The translations under genes and the position numbers were made by a program. A stretch of DNA of 64,000 bases from Colwellia sp. MB3u-41. Lineage in GTDB: Bacteria > Pseudomonadota > Gammaproteobacteria > Enterobacterales > Alteromonadaceae. Positions 19,855 through 28,984 of the stretch are shown in pieces. Within the stretch, counting starts at the first letter, position 1, and the number at the start of each line of letters is the position of its first letter. The stretch covers positions 62,001 through 126,000 of the forward strand of contig NZ_JACGUT010000058.1 of NCBI RefSeq assembly GCF_014076845.1, in the 5' to 3' direction. Below the pieces are notes generated by a model. The model worked only from the letters and a program-made list of their open reading frames with translations. It searched no databases and was not told where the DNA came from.

Positions 19855-19897
19855 GTGTTAAGAATAAATCGGTTTTTTATGCAACAAAATCGGCGTT
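19855..19897 (+). promoter_or_regulatory. Candidate AraC-type operator (copy 1 of a 43-bp repeated element)
   Basis: AAATCGG occurs at 19866 and again at 19887, a 21-bp step (two helical turns) typical of AraC-family direct half-sites. The whole 43-bp block recurs at 28885-28927 with three differences. It lies about 120-160 bp upstream of the MocA operon start. Confidence 0.55.
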
Positions 19898-20162
19898 TTT
19901 TTATGGTGGTTATTATTTGTTGGAAAAGAGATAAGACAATCAATTACTTTCTTTCGATGGGGTATATTCAGAATTTTAGTGTTTATGCAAAAGTTGATCA
20001 GACCCCAATAAAAGGTTTACGCGTCCATCAGATCCACAAATTAAAAGTATCTATTTTCTCTTCGTCGGTACTTTGGGATGTTTTTTGGGGGAACCGGTTT
20101 TTATATTATCTTTGAAAAGCTAAAAGGCTGAGAAAAAATCATGTAAAATCGCTCAGGTCTGC

Positions 20163-20197
20163 AGAGAAAACGGGCTAATATAGCTATATTAGCCCGT
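20163..20197 (-). terminator. Strong hairpin terminator after the halogenase gene
   Basis: A perfect 28-bp inverted repeat (20170-20197, arms ACGGGCTAATATAG) ends on the minus strand in TTTTCTC. It is 43 bp past the stop of the halogenase-like gene. Confidence 0.75.
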
Positions 20198-20239
20198 GAT
20201 TATATGAATAAACGAGCGTCTATTCATACATAACTTTAT

Positions 20240-21769
20240 TTATTTTTGCCCTATTTTAGTTAGAAACTCCCTGTTCGTTGGTAAGGCATTGAACAATTGC
20301 TCAGTCGTATTACGCGTTTCATTTCGTAGACGTTTTATTAACGAAACTTCTTTCTGATCTAATGTCTGCGTCATTGTATTAAAGCCCATACCATACAAGA
20401 CATATTGTTTACTGGCCGACGAAAAAAGTTCAAACCGTTGATTACTTTCATAAAGCCCTGGCGCTTGTGAACGCCATAATTGCAATGATTCCTGTAAACT
20501 TTCGGGAATTGACTCTACTTGTTGATGTGCTTGCCAATATGCACTATCTGTTCGTTTCGAAAGTAGGTAATGTAACTTAAGAAAATCGATGATTTCTTGC
20601 CATCTTTGCAAGGTTAAATGATTAAACCTTTTCGCCAAAACTTGCATGGCACTACCATCTCGTGGAAGTTGCTGACTGATCCACTCTGCTGATTTTTCAA
20701 TTAATACCAAAGCAGTAGCTTCTAAAGGTTCGACAAAACCAGCTGAAACACCAATAGCTACACAGTTATTATGCCAGAATTTTTCTCTATGACCTGGCGT
20801 AAACTTAATTTTTCGAGGTGTGATATTTTGTGAATTAAGCAAGGGATCGTTTTTCACATAGCTTTGTAACGCCTCTTCGGCTTTTTCTGAAGTTGTAAAA
20901 TCGCTCGAAAAAACATGCCCTATTCCTCGCCTATTTTGTAGCGAAATATCCCAAATCCAACCACTGTTTTGAGCGGTTGCAACGGTACATGAATCGATAG
21001 GCGTTTGATTATCAACATACTCTACTTGAACCGCTAATGCCGTGTCATTAAACAAAATATGTTGCTGTGACTTAAAAGGGATTTGGTAATGTTTGCCAAT
21101 TAAAATAGCAGCAAAGCCACTGCAGTCGATGAACAAATCACCCAATATTTGTTCACCACTCGTTAATATAAGTGAAGCTATATCGTCATTTTCTGCTGGA
21201 ACAACCTGCTCAACATGCCCTTGTATATAGTTAACACCTAGATTATCAATACAATGTTGGTGAAGCATTTTAACAAACTTACCCGCATTAAGGTGATAAC
21301 CATAATTCAAACTAAAAGCATATTCAGGCATTTGTGGAAGTTTAGGCGCAAGGTTTTTGTCACAAATAGCCCCTTGTGCACAAACCCAACGTTCAAAATC
21401 TATATCTTTAGATGACGCTGACCAATGATCCGCCATGCTAACGCCGCCGTAACCTGAAGGTGCCGTAAAAGGATGATAATAATGCTCACTTTTCCCCTGA
21501 GACCAACCAACAAATTTAGACGCTTGTTTAAAACTCGCGTCACAACAAGAGAGAAACTCCCGCTCGGAAATACCAATTTGACGAAGAGTATCTCTCATGG
21601 TTGGCCAAGTGCCTTCACCAACGCCTAAATTTTTAACATCTGGCGATTCCACAAGGGTAACCTTGGTATTTTGCATTGGTGAATCTTTTATATAATGACG
21701 AGCAGCAATAATACCTGCCGTTAACCAACCTGCTGTACCACCACCAACAATCACAATTTTCGTTTTCAT
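20240..21769 (-). CDS. Tryptophan-halogenase-family flavoprotein, WxWxI-S variant
   Basis: A 509-residue relative of FADH2-dependent tryptophan halogenases. The FAD motif VGGGTAGWLTAG is at the N-terminus, followed by GVGEGTWPTMRDTL. A Lys (about 81, in ASFKQASKF) lies where halogenases have the catalytic lysine, and VSAGFVEPLEATAL holds the conserved Glu region. The diagnostic WxWxIP motif is altered: residues 271-276 read WIWDIS, so Pro is replaced by Ser. It lies next to a second, canonical family member and in a TonB-receptor gene cluster. That placement is common in marine and caulobacterial genomes, and the substrate is unknown. Halogenase activity should not be assumed; a flavin-dependent oxidase or sugar-related role is equally open. 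Confidence 0.8.
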   Translation of the reverse strand: MKTKIVIVGGGTAGWLTAGIIAARHYIKDSPMQNTKVTLVESPDVKNLGVGEGTWPTMRDTLRQIGISEREFLSCCDASFKQASKFVGWSQGKSEHYYHPFTAPSGYGGVSMADHWSASSKDIDFERWVCAQGAICDKNLAPKLPQMPEYAFSLNYGYHLNAGKFVKMLHQHCIDNLGVNYIQGHVEQVVPAENDDIASLILTSGEQILGDLFIDCSGFAAILIGKHYQIPFKSQQHILFNDTALAVQVEYVDNQTPIDSCTVATAQNSGWIWDISLQNRRGIGHVFSSDFTTSEKAEEALQSYVKNDPLLNSQNITPRKIKFTPGHREKFWHNNCVAIGVSAGFVEPLEATALVLIEKSAEWISQQLPRDGSAMQVLAKRFNHLTLQRWQEIIDFLKLHYLLSKRTDSAYWQAHQQVESIPESLQESLQLWRSQAPGLYESNQRFELFSSASKQYVLYGMGFNTMTQTLDQKEVSLIKRLRNETRNTTEQLFNALPTNREFLTKIGQK

Positions 21770-21843
21770 TTTATCTTCTAATATCCATTGAATTCAGTTA
21801 TTAATCATTTATGCACCGCTAAGTAACATCTACTTTTGCTCAA

Positions 21844-23331
21844 TTAGTTACTTTTAGCGGGACAGTATTTTTTAATAAAATCTGAATGTTGTGGTAATTG
21901 TGCAACCGCGTTTGCAACCCTATTTCGTAGTGCTGTCATTTGCTCTTTTAAGCCTTCAGTAGGCAGAACACAGCTGCCTTTATGATGCTGCTCAGGCATA
22001 ATGCCTTGCCCCATCATTACTTGCACCCAAGAATCCACCCTAAATAAGCCAACATCATCAAGCCATGCATAACCATTTTCTTTAAAGAGTGCCATTCGAT
22101 GCGCCAACGATTCAGGAATTTCCATGGTTCGATAATGCTCCCAAAACGGGCTGTCGTCACGAGCGGTTAAATGATAATGAAGGATGATAAAATCACGAAT
22201 GGTTTCAGCTTCTAATTTGACCTCACGATTATATTGTTCCGCGAGTAACGCTGTATTTCCGCCAAAGGGGAACATTTTCATGAGTCGGAGTAAGGCGGTC
22301 GTAACAAGGTGAATACTGGTTGACTCTAAGGGTTCTAAAAAGCCGCTCGATAAACCAACAGCAACACAGTTTTTATGCCAAGCTTTTTCGCGTCGCCCCG
22401 TAGTAAAACGCAATTGTCTGGGTTCGGTAATAGGTTCTCCGGTTAGATTTCCCATCAATGTACTGCGGGCTTCGTCATCAGATAAAAACTTGCTGCTATA
22501 AACAATACCGTTACCGACACGATTTTGCAGGGGAATTCGCCATTGCCAGCCAGCGGAGTGAGCCATAGCTTGAGTATAAGGTCTTGGCTCTTCTACTGCT
22601 TTTGTTTGCACGGCAATCGCACTATCTGCCGCTAAATAATGACTCCAATCTTGATAACCAACGTCAAGACTTTCTCCAATGAGTAGCGCTTTGAACCCTG
22701 TGCAATCAATGAAAAAATCCCCCGTGATCTCTTTTCCATCACCTAAAGTTAATGAGGTAATATTGCCTGTTTCATCTTTTATTACTTGTTCTATAAAACC
22801 TTCTTCGCGCTTAACACCTGCCGTTTCACTTTTGCTCCGTAAGAAGGTAGCATATGCGGTAGCATTGAAATGATAAGCATAATTAACAGTTTTTTTGCCT
22901 ACTTGTTTGGCAAACTTATTCGCTTTGGCTGCTTTTAGTTCAAGACAATAATCTTCGAGGCTTCCACCAAAACCTTGTGCTTTAGCTTCCATCCAAAACT
23001 CATGAAATTCTGCCATCCAAGAGCGCTGACCAATTTCACCGAAAGAGTGAAAGTAACTGTCTTTTTTCTTGCCCCAATCTTCAAACTGAATACCTAATTT
23101 GAACGTTGCTTGTGTCGCCGACATAAATTCTTGCTCATCGATACCGATCAAGTGATGATAAGCTTGTATAGTTGGGATTGTCGCTTCACCTACACCGATA
23201 GTGCCAATTTGATCAGATTCTACTAGGGTAATATCTAATACATTGCCAAGGCGAGATACTAAGCTATATGCGCTAAGCCAACCAGAGGTTCCACCACCTG
23301 CGATAACTACTTTAGTTTTTGAATCGGTCAT
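21844..23331 (-). CDS. Tryptophan-halogenase-family flavoprotein with canonical WxWxIP motif
   Basis: A 495-residue member of the same family, of a different subtype from its neighbours. It has IAGGGTSGWLSAYSL, GVGEATIPTIQAYHHL, a candidate catalytic Lys78 in ATFKLGIQFEDW, and an intact WQWRIP (262-267) that in known halogenases separates the flavin and substrate pockets. SSGFLEPLESTSIHLV supplies the conserved Glu. No partner flavin reductase is seen nearby. The gene lies between the WIWDIS variant and the JmjC-cupin gene. A GCGC-centred LacI-type palindrome is 24 bp upstream of its start. Confidence 0.85.
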   Translation of the reverse strand: MTDSKTKVVIAGGGTSGWLSAYSLVSRLGNVLDITLVESDQIGTIGVGEATIPTIQAYHHLIGIDEQEFMSATQATFKLGIQFEDWGKKKDSYFHSFGEIGQRSWMAEFHEFWMEAKAQGFGGSLEDYCLELKAAKANKFAKQVGKKTVNYAYHFNATAYATFLRSKSETAGVKREEGFIEQVIKDETGNITSLTLGDGKEITGDFFIDCTGFKALLIGESLDVGYQDWSHYLAADSAIAVQTKAVEEPRPYTQAMAHSAGWQWRIPLQNRVGNGIVYSSKFLSDDEARSTLMGNLTGEPITEPRQLRFTTGRREKAWHKNCVAVGLSSGFLEPLESTSIHLVTTALLRLMKMFPFGGNTALLAEQYNREVKLEAETIRDFIILHYHLTARDDSPFWEHYRTMEIPESLAHRMALFKENGYAWLDDVGLFRVDSWVQVMMGQGIMPEQHHKGSCVLPTEGLKEQMTALRNRVANAVAQLPQHSDFIKKYCPAKSN

Positions 23332-23354
23332 TATATTTTGTCTCTTAGCTTAAG

Positions 23355-23368
23355 CATCAGCGCTAATG
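23355..23368. promoter_or_regulatory. Candidate LacI-type operator upstream of the halogenase gene
   Basis: CATCAGCGCTAATG is a near-perfect palindrome centred on GC (one mismatched pair), resembling the sites found beside the LacI gene and the gluconate genes at 32203 and 33727. Confidence 0.4.
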
Positions 23369-23406
23369 TAATTTTAGTTTTGTGTAAATATTATGTTTTT
23401 TTTATA

Positions 23407-24474
23407 TTAACGGTTGAGGTTGTTTCTCAACATTGCACCCAGTTGTCTCGCTTGATTTTCGTCAATTTTGGCTAATGCGCCATAACTTTCGGGTGGTAAA
23501 TGTGCGCGTACATTTTCGCTATCACCAAAAATGTAGTAATCGAATAATGCTTTCCATGCTTTTTTATCTTTTGTAGGGCGATCTCTAACGCTCATCATGG
23601 CATGCATTAATGCGTCCATTGGGCTGCCTAAATAAGGTTCTGCTTCCATCCACCAATAATTCACCATGACATTAAAACGATCAAAAGCTTCTACTTCATG
23701 CCACCACATACTGGGGTAATATAGACCATCACCCGGTTCAAGATCTGCAACATAGGCATTATCAAGCGCCTCTTTTAAGCGGGGAAAGCGGCTAAAATCT
23801 GGGTTACGGAGATCAGCTAACGTAACGACTTGACCTCCTGGGGTGGGACTTAACGGTCCCGGGTATAGATTATTGACTTGATCAGGTGGGAATAAAGTGA
23901 AACGCCTTTTACCCGCGACACAACAGGCAATATTTTTTGGTTGATCAAAATGTGCGGCGGCAACAGACTCTGTGCCTAACCAGATTTTTGAAACCGGCTG
24001 ATTATTTTTAAATTCGGCATGATCAAAGTCTAATTTATTCGTTTGATTAAGGTCTGGGAACCCTTCATCGAATCTGAGTGAATTAATGTAGAAATAATCA
24101 TGTTCTTCTTGATTCAGTTGGCTTCGTATAGCATCAAAAACGTCGGTAATGGTGCTTCGGTTACTAGAGAAGTTAAAGCCAGTACAGCTTTTATTGTAAC
24201 CAAAACGGGCTTTATTTTCAGCGGGAGCTTTATAAACAAGTAATGGACGTTTGTTGTAATGCTGCTCAAGTTGAGCCATTACTGTATTAACGGATTGTTC
24301 AGCAGATGCTTGTCCAGCTTTCACTAACGGCCAGTCTTTAACTAACCCTTTTAAAATAATAGGCTGGTTATACGAAAAGAGTTCATCATATGGGATCGTT
24401 TGAGGTGTGATCCCTTCGAGAACCTTTACAACAATTTTAGTATCAGTTTTACGTTGATTGGTAATTGTCATCAT
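23407..24474 (-). CDS. Cupin-like JmjC-domain (FIH-type) putative Fe(II)/2-oxoglutarate dioxygenase
   Basis: The 355-residue protein has a cupin_8/JmjC core. The HxD metal pair is in VAAAHFDQPKNIACCV (His175, Asp177), and the distal His is in GDGLYYPSMWWHEVEAF (about 259), followed by the NVMVNYWWMEAEP strand. This layout matches asparagine/peptidyl hydroxylase-like enzymes. It sits between the halogenase-like genes and SapC in the TonB-receptor cluster. Such genes recur beside TonB receptors of Alteromonadales and Caulobacterales, but their substrate has not been recognised here; a protein or glycan hydroxylation role is only a guess. Confidence 0.8.
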   Translation of the reverse strand: MMTITNQRKTDTKIVVKVLEGITPQTIPYDELFSYNQPIILKGLVKDWPLVKAGQASAEQSVNTVMAQLEQHYNKRPLLVYKAPAENKARFGYNKSCTGFNFSSNRSTITDVFDAIRSQLNQEEHDYFYINSLRFDEGFPDLNQTNKLDFDHAEFKNNQPVSKIWLGTESVAAAHFDQPKNIACCVAGKRRFTLFPPDQVNNLYPGPLSPTPGGQVVTLADLRNPDFSRFPRLKEALDNAYVADLEPGDGLYYPSMWWHEVEAFDRFNVMVNYWWMEAEPYLGSPMDALMHAMMSVRDRPTKDKKAWKALFDYYIFGDSENVRAHLPPESYGALAKIDENQARQLGAMLRNNLNR

Positions 24475-24516
24475 GCACGTCCTTCGTTAGTTAGAAGATA
24501 CAGTTTCAACAAAGGA

Positions 24517-25242
24517 TTAATACATTGCAGATTTTGCATTCTTTAGCGCTATCAATGTTTGGAAATTCCCCATCGACGACAATACAAAATACAACAAACT
24601 GAGTACGCCATATTGGTTCAACTCAGCGAGATTAGCGCCATCGAGTTTTGCGAGTTTATCTTGGTTAACCGTATAATAATCAGTGAAATTCACTTCTTCT
24701 ATATTACTGAGTTTAATGTTAATAGATACCGGTTCTAACAAGTCCATTGACTTAACTAGCGTATAAAGTGTTTTATCAAATTGCATTCCACTATCAATAG
24801 TTTGCAGTGCTTTTTTTACATAGTTTAGATAAGGTGCTTCGCCGCCAAATTGAAGAAAAACATTCTCACCCTGCTCGGTATTTACCCGAGTATCTTCCAT
24901 ATCAATGCAAATAACAGGATCTTGTTGCCCGTTATTTTCTTTAATCGCTTTTTTATAACCTAAACTAAATGGGCCTCTTGCGAGTAATGCGGGTACAAAT
25001 CGAGTTGTCCAACCACTTTCACCCACAAACAAGTTTTCATCTCTTTCCAAACCCAATATCGCGTGTAACTGTGTGAGTCCTGTTTCAGAATCCCTGTGAA
25101 AAACCAAGGGAAATTCTTTATGTAATTCGCCTATTTCAGTAGCGTATATCAACGAACGATTTACATTTAAGTTAGATTCAGGTCGTGTATCAACCTTAAT
25201 ATCTTTATGATCGACATTATTTAAGACTATTGCATTGCTCAT
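24517..25242 (-). CDS. SapC family protein
   Basis: The frame opens at 25299, but the Met at 25242 gives the family-typical start MSNAIVLNNVDHKDIKVD (241 aa). Family segments are FPLVFHRDSETGLTQLHAIL, LERDENLFVGESGWTTRFVP and a C-terminal TVNQDKLAKLDGANLAELNQ. No signal peptide or membrane segment is evident. SapC-family proteins are frequent companions of TonB receptors and tryptophan-halogenase-like genes; their biochemical role is not established. A second, more diverged member is at 34627. Confidence 0.8.
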   Translation of the reverse strand: MSNAIVLNNVDHKDIKVDTRPESNLNVNRSLIYATEIGELHKEFPLVFHRDSETGLTQLHAILGLERDENLFVGESGWTTRFVPALLARGPFSLGYKKAIKENNGQQDPVICIDMEDTRVNTEQGENVFLQFGGEAPYLNYVKKALQTIDSGMQFDKTLYTLVKSMDLLEPVSINIKLSNIEEVNFTDYYTVNQDKLAKLDGANLAELNQYGVLSLLYFVLSSMGNFQTLIALKNAKSAMY

Positions 25243-25349
25243 CGCATACTTCGCTTTATTATAAAGTTGCGTCATATCCCCATAAATTACCAGGAACAAT
25301 GACCTTAAAAAAAGAATGAAACATTAATATCATGTTTCACTCTTAGGTA

Positions 25350-25399
25350 ATACCAATCCTCATAAATAATTTTCTATCGTACAATATGAGGAATGGTAT
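25350..25399. repeat. Imperfect inverted repeat with ATACCA/TGGTAT ends
   Basis: Arms ATACCAATCCTCATA (25350-25364) and TATGAGGAATGGTAT (25385-25399) pair with one mismatch around a 20-base AT-rich loop. It lies between the TonB receptor stop and the SapC gene. It could be a small extragenic palindromic element or a processing/attenuation hairpin. A shorter pair with the same ends is at 57922-57950. Confidence 0.5.
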
Positions 25400-25449
25400 C
25401 AAATAAATATCTTCAGCTAATTGATTAAACTGAAAAATTTATTCAAAGT

Positions 25450-28400
25450 CTAAAATTTGTAATTAGCACTTAACACAAAACGTCTATCTGCTTCTTGAAC
25501 AAAGAAAATATTGTTTTTACTACGACCATACTTACGCAGACCTTCTTCAGTTAAGTTAATCACATCTAAACTTAACGTTAAGTCTTCAAGTGGGCTATAA
25601 CTCACGTTAATATCAATTTGCTCAGCTTCAGCAAGGTATACCGGGTTACGTGGACCTTTACCACGGTTAGTCGTACTTAAAAACTCATCTCGCCAGTTAT
25701 AGGCAATACGTGCTGAAAAGCCGTCCATCTCGTAAATTAATACGGCGTTAGCTGTATCACTTAAACCTTCCAATGCAAATTGATCAACATTGATAGAACC
25801 ACCATTATCATAACCAATATCACCATTTACAGTCGTGTAGTTTAATTGATAACCAAAGCCAGTTTCACCAAAGAAATGCTGCCATGCAAATTCAAAACCG
25901 TCGATCACCGCACTTTTATCGTTCACAGGACCTGTTACTTGGAATTGTAATTCTGGATCACCAGCTTGTGCAAATACATCATAAGCGGCAAAAACTTCAC
26001 CCTCAAAGTTTGGATTTGCAACAGGGTCTTGAAAATCTGCAGCGCCATTTGGAAAGTCTGCAGGATTTTGCAAAACAGCCGACATGGTAAACAGGTTAAC
26101 TTCGTTAACATCATAACCACCTGCGTTCAATGCCGCTATCGCGTCACCGGAAGTTGTTCCAGCGGCACCTGAAGTCGCATCGAGTAAACCAAATAATGTT
26201 TTTTGACTTTGCGCGATACCCACAAAGTTTTCAACGTCTTTTCTATAGTAACCGACAGAAATTAGGCTTGAATCGCTGTAATACCACTCTAAAGATAAAT
26301 CAATGTTTGTTGATTCAAGTGGATCTAATTGTGCATTACCTGATTTGCCTGTTGCTACACCACCCAATGCTGTTATGCGTGGTTGAGGTGATATTGACGT
26401 AGATTGAAACAGTTGATCATAAGAAGGTCGAGCCAATGTTTTACTAAATGAAGCACGTGCCTTAATGTCATCATTTACATTAAGCGTAAAATCGATACTC
26501 GGTAAAAAGTTAGAGTAGTCATTATCGTCTCGGATAGTTTCTACTGTTGTACCTAATACCGGTAGAAAATCGTTATCCGCTTCCCAAATTATTTGTGTCG
26601 GTAAAAATTGATTCGACGATGAAGTAACATCTGTTTGCTCATAACGTAAACCTGCAACAATGTTTAATGTCATGTCAGCAACGTCATAATCCATATTCGC
26701 TTGAACATATACCGATAAAATGTCTTCTTCAACCGTATTATCATCATCGGTATTAATAGAGCGACCCGCTAAAGATACACCGTAAGCAGGACCAACTGCA
26801 TTTAGAAGTGCTACTGGGTCACCACTAAATGAAACACTACCGAGTGGTATTGTTGTACCACCAGGTGAAAGTGCATCGGCACCGTCAACACCAGAAATAT
26901 CATGGTCTTCAAATGCACAAGCGGTACAGCTTTGATCAAATAAACCCTCTGGGATATCACCCGGAGCTGTTACGCCCCAATCACCTAAAGCGTCAGTTGA
27001 CGCTTGGCGGGTTTGTTTCATTTCTGTTGAAATATAGCCAACACCAAAATCAACAGTAACCTCGTCACCAGACCATTGACCTTCAAAACGGAATTGGTCA
27101 ACATTTGAAACTTGATTAGACATATCGGTTTGTGTAACTTGAGAGCCAATATCAGCTTTATCAAAAATCCCATTACCGTTGCCACCTTTTAACGAATCTT
27201 CAACTAATATACTCGCTGCAGGAATTGGCTGAGTAAAGTCAACTGTTTGAAAACCAGCGGTTGCACCTGCCATATTAAAGCGCACAGAGTTTAGCCCTAA
27301 AGGACCAGCACCACCACTTGTTGCTTCTGAGGATGCGACATCGAAATTTAAGGTTAAGTCATCATTTACTTCATAAGCCGCATTAAAGCCAAAAGATTTT
27401 AATTCATCTTTTGTCGCTAATGCTAAATTTTGAAAGAAAAAATCTTTACCGATAACTTGGTTATTTGCGCCACCCGTTTCAGAAAATTTAACAGGCGTAG
27501 ACACTACTGGGTTACCATCAAATTCAACAGAGCTGAATTGACGTGCAAACCAAATACCATCGATAAGTGATGTAGATTCTTTTTCATTTTTTGCATATGT
27601 TGCATCAAACGTAAATCTAAGTTCGTCGATGGGTTGATATTGCAATGTTAGCATCGCATTAGTACGTTCACGATTATCTTGGTTAGTTCCTAAGCCAATA
27701 TTACTAGGTATCGCTAGAATTTGACCAATAGTGGGTTCATTTACCACGGTAGCGCCAGGAATGGTTAAAGAGTTTAAATCTTCTGCACCATTATATGTAC
27801 GTAATTCGTACACTTCAGTACTCATGTGTCGACTACCCGAGTCACGTTCTTGGAATGAGCCAAATAATGAAACACCAAAAGTTGAGTCATCATTTACCCA
27901 AGTTGTTACACCACTTATTTCAGGCGTGATACCATCGCCACTTTCATCTTTAACGCCTTTAACGCCAATAGAAGCTGAATTTTCGCTTTGCTCAAGTGGT
28001 TTAACAGTATTAATGTTGATTGTTGCACCAATGCCACCAGAAGAACCTGCAGCACGTCCTGTTTTATAGACTTCAATTCCACTTACGCCTTCAGAGGCAA
28101 GATTTGAAAAATCAAATGAGCGACTCGTACCTGCTGCGCCTTTATCTTGTGGGTTACCCGTAATTGTACCTACGTTTGCTGCTGGCATTTGACGGCCATT
28201 TAAGGTCACTAAATTAAAGTTACCACCAAAGCCACGTACGGTAACTTCTGAACCTTCACCGTTAACTCGGTTAATTGATACACCCGTAATACGTTGCAAA
28301 GATTCTGCAAGATTGGTATCAGGAAATTGCCCCATATCCACAGCAGAAATAGCATCAACGACACCCGTTGATTGACGCTTAACATTCATTGATTGAGATA

Positions 28401-28560
28401 AACTGCCTCGCATACCAGTGACTTGAATAACTTCAACTTTTTCTTCTTCTTTCTTAGTTTCTTCTGCTAACACTGGCACCATTACTGAAGTACCAAGCAT
28501 TACACTGATGGTTTTGGCGAGTAATGATTTATTAAAGGTTTTATAATTTTTGTTCATCAT
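25450..28560 (-). CDS. TonB-dependent outer-membrane receptor
   Basis: A large receptor of about 1036 residues from the preferred start at 28560 (MMNKNYKTFNKSLLAK); the frame opens at 28605. It has a signal peptide ending near MVPVLAEE and a TonB box-like segment (VEVIQVTGMRGS). The plug domain includes GQFPDTNLAESLQRITGVS and VTVRGFGGNFNLVTLNGRQM. A long barrel ends in a typical aromatic terminus (RRFVLSANYKF). The LAESLQRITGVSI pattern is that of the oligosaccharide-type TonB receptors of Alteromonadales and Caulobacter. Substrate is unknown; the neighbouring sugar-oxidation and gluconate genes point to a glycan or glycoside. Confidence 0.88.
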   Translation of the reverse strand: MMNKNYKTFNKSLLAKTISVMLGTSVMVPVLAEETKKEEEKVEVIQVTGMRGSLSQSMNVKRQSTGVVDAISAVDMGQFPDTNLAESLQRITGVSINRVNGEGSEVTVRGFGGNFNLVTLNGRQMPAANVGTITGNPQDKGAAGTSRSFDFSNLASEGVSGIEVYKTGRAAGSSGGIGATININTVKPLEQSENSASIGVKGVKDESGDGITPEISGVTTWVNDDSTFGVSLFGSFQERDSGSRHMSTEVYELRTYNGAEDLNSLTIPGATVVNEPTIGQILAIPSNIGLGTNQDNRERTNAMLTLQYQPIDELRFTFDATYAKNEKESTSLIDGIWFARQFSSVEFDGNPVVSTPVKFSETGGANNQVIGKDFFFQNLALATKDELKSFGFNAAYEVNDDLTLNFDVASSEATSGGAGPLGLNSVRFNMAGATAGFQTVDFTQPIPAASILVEDSLKGGNGNGIFDKADIGSQVTQTDMSNQVSNVDQFRFEGQWSGDEVTVDFGVGYISTEMKQTRQASTDALGDWGVTAPGDIPEGLFDQSCTACAFEDHDISGVDGADALSPGGTTIPLGSVSFSGDPVALLNAVGPAYGVSLAGRSINTDDDNTVEEDILSVYVQANMDYDVADMTLNIVAGLRYEQTDVTSSSNQFLPTQIIWEADNDFLPVLGTTVETIRDDNDYSNFLPSIDFTLNVNDDIKARASFSKTLARPSYDQLFQSTSISPQPRITALGGVATGKSGNAQLDPLESTNIDLSLEWYYSDSSLISVGYYRKDVENFVGIAQSQKTLFGLLDATSGAAGTTSGDAIAALNAGGYDVNEVNLFTMSAVLQNPADFPNGAADFQDPVANPNFEGEVFAAYDVFAQAGDPELQFQVTGPVNDKSAVIDGFEFAWQHFFGETGFGYQLNYTTVNGDIGYDNGGSINVDQFALEGLSDTANAVLIYEMDGFSARIAYNWRDEFLSTTNRGKGPRNPVYLAEAEQIDINVSYSPLEDLTLSLDVINLTEEGLRKYGRSKNNIFFVQEADRRFVLSANYKF

Positions 28561-28745
28561 GTTTATGTTGCCTATTATAGTTTTTATTATGAAGGTATAG
28601 TGCATACGAAACTGCTGTTAAATTCGTCTAGATCTAAACCTTTCTGTTTTCTTGTGATACTTTGTTTCTTATTCCCCCTGGTTTTCTTTCCCCCCCAGAA
28701 ATCCTTCTCCTATTTATACAGACGAATGAAATTTATTTTTCCGCT

Positions 28746-28771
28746 AGTCAATTCAAAATTTAGAATTGACT
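28746..28771. repeat. Perfect 9-bp inverted repeat in the receptor leader/promoter
   Basis: Arms AGTCAATTC and GAATTGACT flank an 8-base AT spacer, about 190 bp upstream of the receptor start. It could be an operator or an mRNA leader hairpin. Confidence 0.4.
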
Positions 28772-28884
28772 TCCAATCAAATAAATATGGTTACGCTTAA
28801 AAACAGCACACTTTGCACGATAAACTTTATTGTATAAAGATTCATACAAGGTGATTATTTGCTATAAAGATTTTTTTTAAGAAC

Positions 28885-28927
28885 GTGTTAAGAGTAAATC
28901 AGTTTTTTATACAACAAAATCGGCGTT
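28885..28927 (+). promoter_or_regulatory. Candidate AraC-type operator (copy 2 of the 43-bp repeated element)
   Basis: AAATCAG at 28896 and AAATCGG at 28917 are 21 bp apart, as in copy 1 at 19855. The block lies 58-100 bp upstream of a gene for a PAS-AraC regulator, which makes that protein the first candidate to bind it. Confidence 0.55.
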
Positions 28928-28984
28928 GTAATTTTTTCACTCTGTCCATACACTATAATTATGTAGGTATGAAATATAAATAAG

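Larger units (their letters stand above)
19737..20239. other. Intergenic region between the MocA operon promoter and the halogenase terminator
   Basis: About 500 bp without a convincing gene. It contains the promoter side of the MocA operon, the AraC-type element (19855-19897) and a hairpin terminator (20163-20197). An open frame at 19855-20115 (+) overlaps the repeated element and has no recognisable product. Confidence 0.6.
28561..28984. other. Divergent promoter region between the TonB receptor and the PAS-AraC regulator
   Basis: No gene seen. It contains a perfect inverted repeat (28746-28771) on the receptor side and copy 2 of the 43-bp AraC-type element (28885-28927) close to the regulator start. 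Both promoters are expected here. Confidence 0.6.

Noticed and set aside
19855-20115. 86-codon plus-strand frame beginning in the repeated element
   Set aside because: It overlaps a 43-bp element that recurs elsewhere as an operator-like block, has no recognisable motif, and the second copy of the element has no matching frame.
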